Source: Peribolospora baueri | Lineage: Eukaryota > Basidiomycota > Peribolosporomycetes > Peribolosporales > Peribolosporaceae | Assembly: GCA_029717555.1 (NCBI GenBank) | Contig: JAMDHS010000128.1 | Coordinates: 1-42,127 of the forward strand | Direction: 5' to 3' | DNA: 42,127 bases | Part shown: positions 37,301-42,127 of the stretch, piece after piece | Position numbering within the stretch: position 1 is the first letter of the stretch | Layout of the letters: the number at the start of each line of letters is the position of its first letter | Translations under genes and position numbers: made by a program | The notes under the pieces: generated by a model | Seen by the model: the letters and a program-made list of their open reading frames with translations, nothing else | What the model was told of the DNA's origin: nothing | Databases searched by the model: none

Positions 37301-37959
37301 GCGGCGACAAAGGCGTCGGCGACGTAGGCTTCGCCGAGTCTGGCTCGGACGATGTCTGGCACGACGACGATGTAATCGACGTTGTCGGACGCGGACTTGG
37401 CCGGAGACGAGGCGGGGACAGAGGAGGAGGCGGAGGTGCTCTGTACAGACGGATCGTCGGCCCATCCGGAAGCCGGGAGCTTGACGTCGAAGCGCACTGT
37501 CGGACGCGGCGGTCGCTGGTGAACGGGGACTGGCGAGGGCGAGCGGCGCTTGCGAGGCTTCTTCGTGGGCTTGTTGTCGATCACCGGAGTGGCGTTGTTG
37601 CTGCTCTCCTTGGCGGTGATCGAGCCATTGGGAGGAGGATCGGTAGGAGCAGCTCCATTCGAAGCGGACGCTGGCGAAGGAGGGTGATGTTCGCCGTCGG
37701 CGACGGCGACGGGTGCGTTGGGGGCGGCGGATGCGGAAGGAACCGTGGGAGCGGCCGTCGGATGGTCTGAGGCTGAAGCTACGGGACGGGAAGTGGGCGA
37801 AGGTATGGGAGGGGAAGTGGGTCGAGAGAGAACGCTGATGTCCATAGGAGAGGGGGAGGATGAGGAGGAGGGGAGAGGCGGAGGAAGAGGGAAAGGGGGA
37901 GGGGCCGGTGCACGAGCCTTCGGAGACGGATGGATGCTCGAATGGTGTGACGAGGACAT
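34383..37959 (-). CDS. HPC2: HPC2/ubinuclein, HIR histone chaperone complex subunit
   Basis: The HIR complex deposits H3-H4 outside S phase. Ten exons (36938-37959, 36730-36831, 36064-36625, 35887-35947, 35645-35805, 35130-35535, 34901-35009, 34754-34817, 34562-34625, 34383-34453) join in frame to 873 aa. An AT-hook RKPGRPRK lies at 313-320. The Hpc2-related domain follows: YDISDPFVDDSE and LYVDEPEYYARPKREGFWV (about 330-362). From about 563 comes the ubinuclein middle domain: HPVLQAELDRLKEE, LEVDEYNENYFNILPTVFPY, REIYPHRIAELTREQDELIE, EPQKRFKWSDGMRWCIFR and FLYAKIFKACFAGNEEW. The first 300 residues are Pro/Ser-rich and probably disordered. The AT-hook next to the HIR-binding domain suggests direct contact with A+T-rich DNA (inference). 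Exons 4-10 are small, unlike exon 1. A CAGCT array lies 22-76 bp upstream of the ATG. Confidence 0.9.
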
Positions 37960-37980
37960 GGTCGGTTGTGAAACCCTTCT

Positions 37981-38035
37981 CAGCTCAGCTCAGCTCAGCT
38001 CAGCTCAGCTCAGCTCAGCTTAGCTCAGCTCAGCT
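37981..38035. repeat. Pentanucleotide repeat (CAGCT)11
   Basis: Eleven units of CAGCT, one changed to TAGCT, only 22 bp upstream of the HPC2 start. It is probably in its 5' UTR or core promoter, where it reads AGCTG on the coding strand. Each unit carries the AGCT palindrome. Confidence 0.9.
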
Positions 38036-38969
38036 TGGACGGGATGGAGGATGGCCAAGGCGGGTTGGGCGAAGGAGGTGGGAGGTCGAGGTGGACGTCG
38101 ACGGTCGATCGAGCGGTCGGAGGGAGAGTGGAGGCGAGGCGGAAAGGAGGGTGGATGGTGGAGAGGTGCTCGGGGAGACAAAGGAAGGAAGGAAGAAGGA
38201 AGGATGACCGACTAGAGAGCCATAAAAAAGACTCCCGGGTTGACGGCGCGGGGTGTTTGGTGACGACGACGACGGCGACGAGACGATGGCGATCCCAGAT
38301 CAGATCAGGGCAGCGAGGCGAGGCGGAAAAGCGGGTCGATCGATCGTTCTCGTTCTGGCGTGCGAAGACGACGGTGGCCCGCCTCGGCTCGGTCCGCGCA
38401 GGGCGGGAGACGGTGGTGGTGGAGGAGGGAGAGGAAAGAAGGGGCGAAGGGCGATCGTCGCTGGCGGTCGTCGGCGAGGAAGACGATGATGGCGGGAAGA
38501 AGGAAAGAAAGCGGACGAGGTGGGCAGAGTCGGAAAAAAAGACGACGGCGAGCAGTCAGTCGTCGTCGTCGTCGGCCAGGCGCAGTATGTATATATACGT
38601 GCCTCCTTCCGTCCCTTCCCGTCCCACCCACGACGTCCACCACCTCGTCCACGGACTCGCTACGACGTCGAGCTCGGCGGCCGGCGGCCAACCAAACAAC
38701 TCACGCACGAAGCCAGGGAGGGCTACCAACAGCATCGCCAATCGACCACGTTCACCGCTCGCCAAACGGCGTTTCGTACATTCTCTACGTCGCCGCCGCC
38801 GCTCGTCGCCTCTTGCAGAGACAAACAGACAGACGGGCGGGGAAGAAGGATATGCAATATGGTATGGCTCATCGTCTTCTCACCCAAGCGCCCCTCGGCA
38901 CCTCAGCATGCGATTGATTGCAACCCTTCTACTCTCCATAATAGCGCCCCATCGCGTCTCGTTCTCGTT
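38036..38969. other. Intergenic upstream of HPC2, downstream of the SET gene
   Basis: About 930 bp. Open frames on both strands are Arg/Gly-rich shadows of G+C-rich DNA. A TATA-like GTATATATACG lies at about 38589-38599, some 630 bp from the HPC2 ATG. I found no gene for it to serve on either strand. Confidence 0.45.
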
Positions 38970-41113
38970 CTAGGACCACCCCACCCTCTCCATCTCTTCG
39001 ATCAACTCGTCCATCTTCGCCTCCGTCCACTTCAACGCACCCCGCAGGATATCAGCTTGCCCTGGAGAGAGGAGAGAGAAAGAGTGAATCGATGGATCAT
39101 CGACTTTATCTACGCCGGCGTGCAATGACGGACGATGGGCGGCCCGAGTAGACAGACAGGCAGATTGACAGTAGACTGACTGTCTGACTGTCTGTCTGTC
39201 TGACTGACTGACTGGCTGACTGACTGACTGACAAGACAGACAAAACAGACAAAACAAACAGCCTTTAGACTCACCTCGCCTGTAGACATCGATCATCATC
39301 GTCACTTCCTCCCTCACCTCCCCGCCCTCGCCCTCGCCCTCGACCGCCACCAGCTTAGCCGCAAACATCTCTTCCAGCGTCTCCAGCACGTTTCCCTCCA
39401 GCTGCATCTCTTCCCCTTCCTCCCATTCCCCCTCCTCCCAAACCACCTTCAAGTCCCCCGCGCTCAGCTTCTCCGCCGCCCCATCCGAACTCCGCCTCCA
39501 GGGCTCCCGATCGGCACGACGGAGAAAGGCCGTCTGCTCGACGGCCGAGGCGAGCATCAGCCGGAGCTCGCACAGCAGCGGCGCCGGAGGCTCCGCGTCG
39601 CGCCTCAGAAAGTGTCGCCTTCCCGCCCGGAGGCCGAGGGCGGAAAATAGCGCCCAACGGGACGACGGCCCGCCGCTCACCTCCTCGCCCCCCTTTTCCT
39701 TCTCCTCCTCCATCGAACCGAGTCGTAAGACCACCCAATCGTCCGGGTTGGGATCGAGGACGAACCCGTACCCCAGCAACAGCTCTTCGTTGCTCTTCAG
39801 GCCATAGTTGTTGTACAGCTGCGATCCTCGTATCGTATGGGCGGCGTGGGAGATGAGCGTGACGGCTGTCGCCCCAGAGGAGGGAGCAGTAGCCTCGGTG
39901 GGATCGTCGTTGGAAGGAGGACGTACGTCCCCGACGGCGTCCACGACCGGGCGCGTGAGCGGACCGTGCACCCAAGACACCTTCTCGCCCCTCCGGTGAT
40001 TGAGGATATCGAGCACGGGAAGCAGCACGGGGTAATCTCCCTGTCGTTCGTCTCGTCCTGACTCTTCCGATGACGTCTCCATCGCTTCGACGCCGCCAAC
40101 GACGACCTCGGGCACCACCTCGCCTCCTCCGCCTTCCTTGGCCCCAGTCAGCCCCTCGCCAGTGACGACTCGGCTGGGAAAGGCCCTGCTGGAGAACGCG
40201 CTACTCGCTCTCATGTACGCCTCCAGCGTGAAGCCGTCGCCGTCGCCGTCGCCGTCGCCATCTCCCCTCCTGCCCACCCAACCTTTTTGCTCCTCCGTCG
40301 CCGCCCTCGCCTCCAACCACTTTCGCGCACCCGCCCACTCCTCCTCCATCTGCTCCCGTCGGCATATCGTCGCGCCATGCAGGTTCGTACCACGGAGGAG
40401 AGCCAACTCGCCGCGAGTAAAGTGGAGGGCCGTGTAGTGCGTGTCGGGCAAGAGGGAGGTGTAGGGGTGGTGTGAGAGCAGAGAGAAGGGAGCAGCGCCA
40501 TCGAGTCTGGCGGAGGGGGGAAACACACATGTCAGTGTGTATCGACGGGGAAGAACGTCTAAGGATCCCATCCGTCCGGTTTATCTACCTTGGCCTCTTA
40601 TGACCCCGCCCGTCCTCGTCGATTCTTTCCCCGTCCTCTCCTCCACCGCCATCCACCCAGGTGCCAAGGACAATGTCATGTAAAGCCACATAGGTCACCG
40701 CGGCCACCCGATCGTCCAAGACCTCCGTACTCGGGCCCGAGCCGCGGGACTCTGGAAAGAGGGCGTCGAGAGCGTGCTTGGACGACCGGGGCGTGATGGC
40801 CAAAGAGGTGGGCAAGACGACGAGGGGAGAGGATGCGGGGATGGGGCTCGTCGAAAATGCCGCGAGACCGTATTCGCGGTCTGCAAGGATGAGGCGAGGC
40901 GAAGCGTGCAGACGAGACGAGGGAGACAAGGTCGGCCGCCGCACGCTCGTTCACTTTTAGCTCACCCTCTTCGTCCCACCGGCGCGGACTGCACTGCCCG
41001 CTGGACTCACGGTGATGAAAGCGTACGGACGGGTGAACCCAGCCCCCGCGGGAGGCAAACCAGGCCCGAAGGCGAGCGACGCCCTTCGACTCTGGAGCGT
41101 CCACGCTCATCAT
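38970..41113 (-). CDS. SET-domain lysine methyltransferase (SETD3/SETD6/RKM type)
   Basis: AdoMet-dependent protein lysine methyltransferase. Four exons (41011-41113, 40589-40880, 39275-40506, 38970-39061) join in frame to 572 aa. The N-terminus has VARLRAWFASRGGWVHPSVRF followed by YGLAAFSTSPIPASSPLVVL, the opening of the split SET domain. LLPVLDILNHRRGEKVSW (about 291-308) carries the conserved D-x-x-NH. QLYNNYGLKSNEELLLGYGF (361-380) is the pseudoknot/AdoMet motif of SETD3/SETD6/Rkm1-4 proteins. A Rubisco-LSMT-like helical substrate domain follows. A (GD)5 run at 213-222 and an acidic loop interrupt the iSET region. The likely target is a ribosomal or other non-histone protein, as for most of this subfamily; the exact substrate is unknown. 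Two adjacent ATGs open the frame and I took the first. Intron 2 has a weak GTAGAT donor. Confidence 0.87.
39170..39235. repeat. GACT/GTCT tetranucleotide repeat in SET-gene intron 3
   Basis: A run of CTGACTGTCTGTCTGACTGA-type units is followed by an AAACAGACA run. It lies wholly inside the 213-nt intron 39062-39274, which is long for this genome. Confidence 0.85.
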
Positions 41114-41694
41114 GTCTGGCGACGACGTCGACGACGACGAGGCAGGCCAACACAAGAAGGGAAGTTCGCGCTCGTAGAGCCTGCAGCATCTGCCGCAGCT
41201 ACACGTGGCTCGTGCGAGCGCCGCCGCAGTTCCCATGAACGGTTTTTTTTTTTCGCTGCGCACGGGCCGGCGTCGGTCGGGACCGTCATCGTACTGTCTA
41301 GACAGATCCACCACCATGGTCGGGGGAAGTCTTCTCGCCGCAGAACCCGCCATTCGGCCGTCACACTTCACATTCACGTTCAGCCACACGGACCATCCCC
41401 CTCTGCCGCGAGCACTACCGAATCTTCCTTTCACCGATATCTCGCAGGGCCTCGCGGAGGGGCTCGCTTTCGGGAGACCATCACCGATGGCCACCGTCGT
41501 TCAGTGCCGGTCGGAACAGGCGTCAATCGAGCGCTCGACCATGTCCGTCCTTCTTCCGTCACCTTAGGCCGTATGTACGAGCACTTTCGGATCTTTCCCA
41601 TTCGGTCGAGTCACAACTACTACCTACAAACCTGGCCTTCCCGCTACAGCCAGCCAGCCATCCGGCCGTGACGTGACGTGGACGCTCCACAGTC
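41114..41694. other. Intergenic upstream of the SET gene
   Basis: About 580 bp between the SET-gene start and the aminopeptidase stop, both on the minus strand. An ACGTGACGTGG motif lies at 41671-41681. I see no supported gene; open frames here have unremarkable composition. Confidence 0.5.
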
Positions 41695-42064
41695 TCACTT
41701 GAGATAGTGATGAGCCCTAAGCCACTGCTCGACGTCCTCGGCGTCGCGCTGGAGCCAAGCCATGTTCGTCTTCACCGCGTCGATACCCTCCTCGAGGCCT
41801 TGTTTGATCTTTCTCGTGTCCTTGTCCTTGAAGAACGTCTCGACGTCTTTCAGGTCTTCGTCGCTCGTGAAGGAGGAGAAGGAGTACCGGACGAGGCGAC
41901 CAAGGGAGGAGTTGTTCGTCACCCGTTTCGAGAGCTGTCGATGATGATGTGCAAGGGAAGCGAGTCGGTCATCAGCGAGTCCCGCTCGACGAGAGCCTCG
42001 GACAAGACTCACATCCTCGTAGTGATCCTTTGTCAGCTGCCAGATCTTGCGACGGGAGAGGGGG
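41695..42064 (-). CDS. M1-family aminopeptidase, C-terminal end (partial)
   Basis: The last two exons are visible (42013-42064 and 41695-41934), joined in phase 0 with GTGAGT and CAG. They encode SRRKIWQLTKDHYEDLSKRV, LGRLVRYSFSSFTSDEDLKD, VETFFKDKDTRKIKQGLEEG and a terminal QWLRAHHYLK. This is the end of the ERAP1-like C-terminal domain of M1 zinc aminopeptidases, close to yeast AAP1/APE2 and puromycin-sensitive aminopeptidase. In those the closing helices include a similar ALxxxxxNxxWxxRDxxxVxxWL pattern. The catalytic HEXXH domain lies to the right of the window. The acceptor of the first visible exon is at 42065-42066, and the remaining 60 bp look intronic. Confidence 0.8.
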
Positions 42065-42127
42065 CTGCGCAGAATAGCGAGGCGGCGGTCCGTCAGTTGT
42101 CTGAAACGGCACTCTTTCGAAAAAAAA

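Noticed and set aside
38035-38973. 312-codon plus-strand open frame
   Set aside because: Arg/Gly/Ser-rich shadow frame of G+C-rich DNA with no motif; it runs into the SET gene end.
41012-41671. 219-codon plus-strand open frame
   Set aside because: Antisense to SET-gene exon 1 and its promoter; composition is Arg/His/Ser-rich without domains.

Overview
The window is nuclear DNA of a fungus, most likely a basidiomycete and plausibly Pucciniomycotina (Rhodotorula/Sporobolomyces/Microbotryum relatives). This rests on high G+C, dense short introns (about 50-130 nt) with GTRNGT donors and YAG acceptors in nearly every gene, a mitochondrial type II NADH dehydrogenase, a YOR1-like ABC transporter, HPC2 and PEX10. 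The species assignment is an inference. All multi-exon models were assembled by eye. Reading-frame phase was checked across the junctions of every model except the O-methyltransferase pseudogene, which does not stay in frame.

Layout. 1-345: tandem 136-bp repeat. 622-1535 (+): small secreted Gly-rich protein. 1773-3736 (-): homoserine O-acetyltransferase (MET2) with a TCACGTGA box upstream. 4220-8024 (-): RINT1/TIP20 tethering subunit, divergent from 8249-10090 (+) PEX10. 10407-11010 (-): charged, probably mitochondrial protein. 11321-13310 (-): iron-ADH/maleylacetate-reductase-like oxidoreductase with a 12-nt microexon. 13904-14391 (+): small unknown gene (tentative). 14911-16163 (+): lipocalin-like protein. 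16599-22367 (-): 15-exon, 1453-aa ABCC/YOR1-type transporter.

22368-28614 is an accessory, gene-poor stretch. It holds pentanucleotide repeats, a mitochondrial DNA insertion (about 24070-24742) with a tRNA-Arg(UCG) and a truncated GIY-YIG homing endonuclease, a broken scrap of a Ty3/gypsy pol gene abutting it, a degenerate GGACT-type repeat, and a decayed O-methyltransferase gene (25483-27930).

28615-31180 (-): alternative NADH dehydrogenase. Then come three same-strand genes with chromatin or methyltransferase themes: a GLTSCR1-domain protein (31778-33935), HPC2/ubinuclein with an AT-hook (34383-37959), and a SET-domain lysine methyltransferase (38970-41113). The 3' end of an M1 aminopeptidase lies at the right edge (41695-42064, continuing off the window).

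Most genes are independent housekeeping functions: sulphur amino acids, ER-Golgi tethering, peroxisome import, respiration, drug export and histone chaperoning. I see no gene-cluster-type operon and no convincing undescribed system. The most unusual segment is the NUMT/retroelement/pseudogene island.
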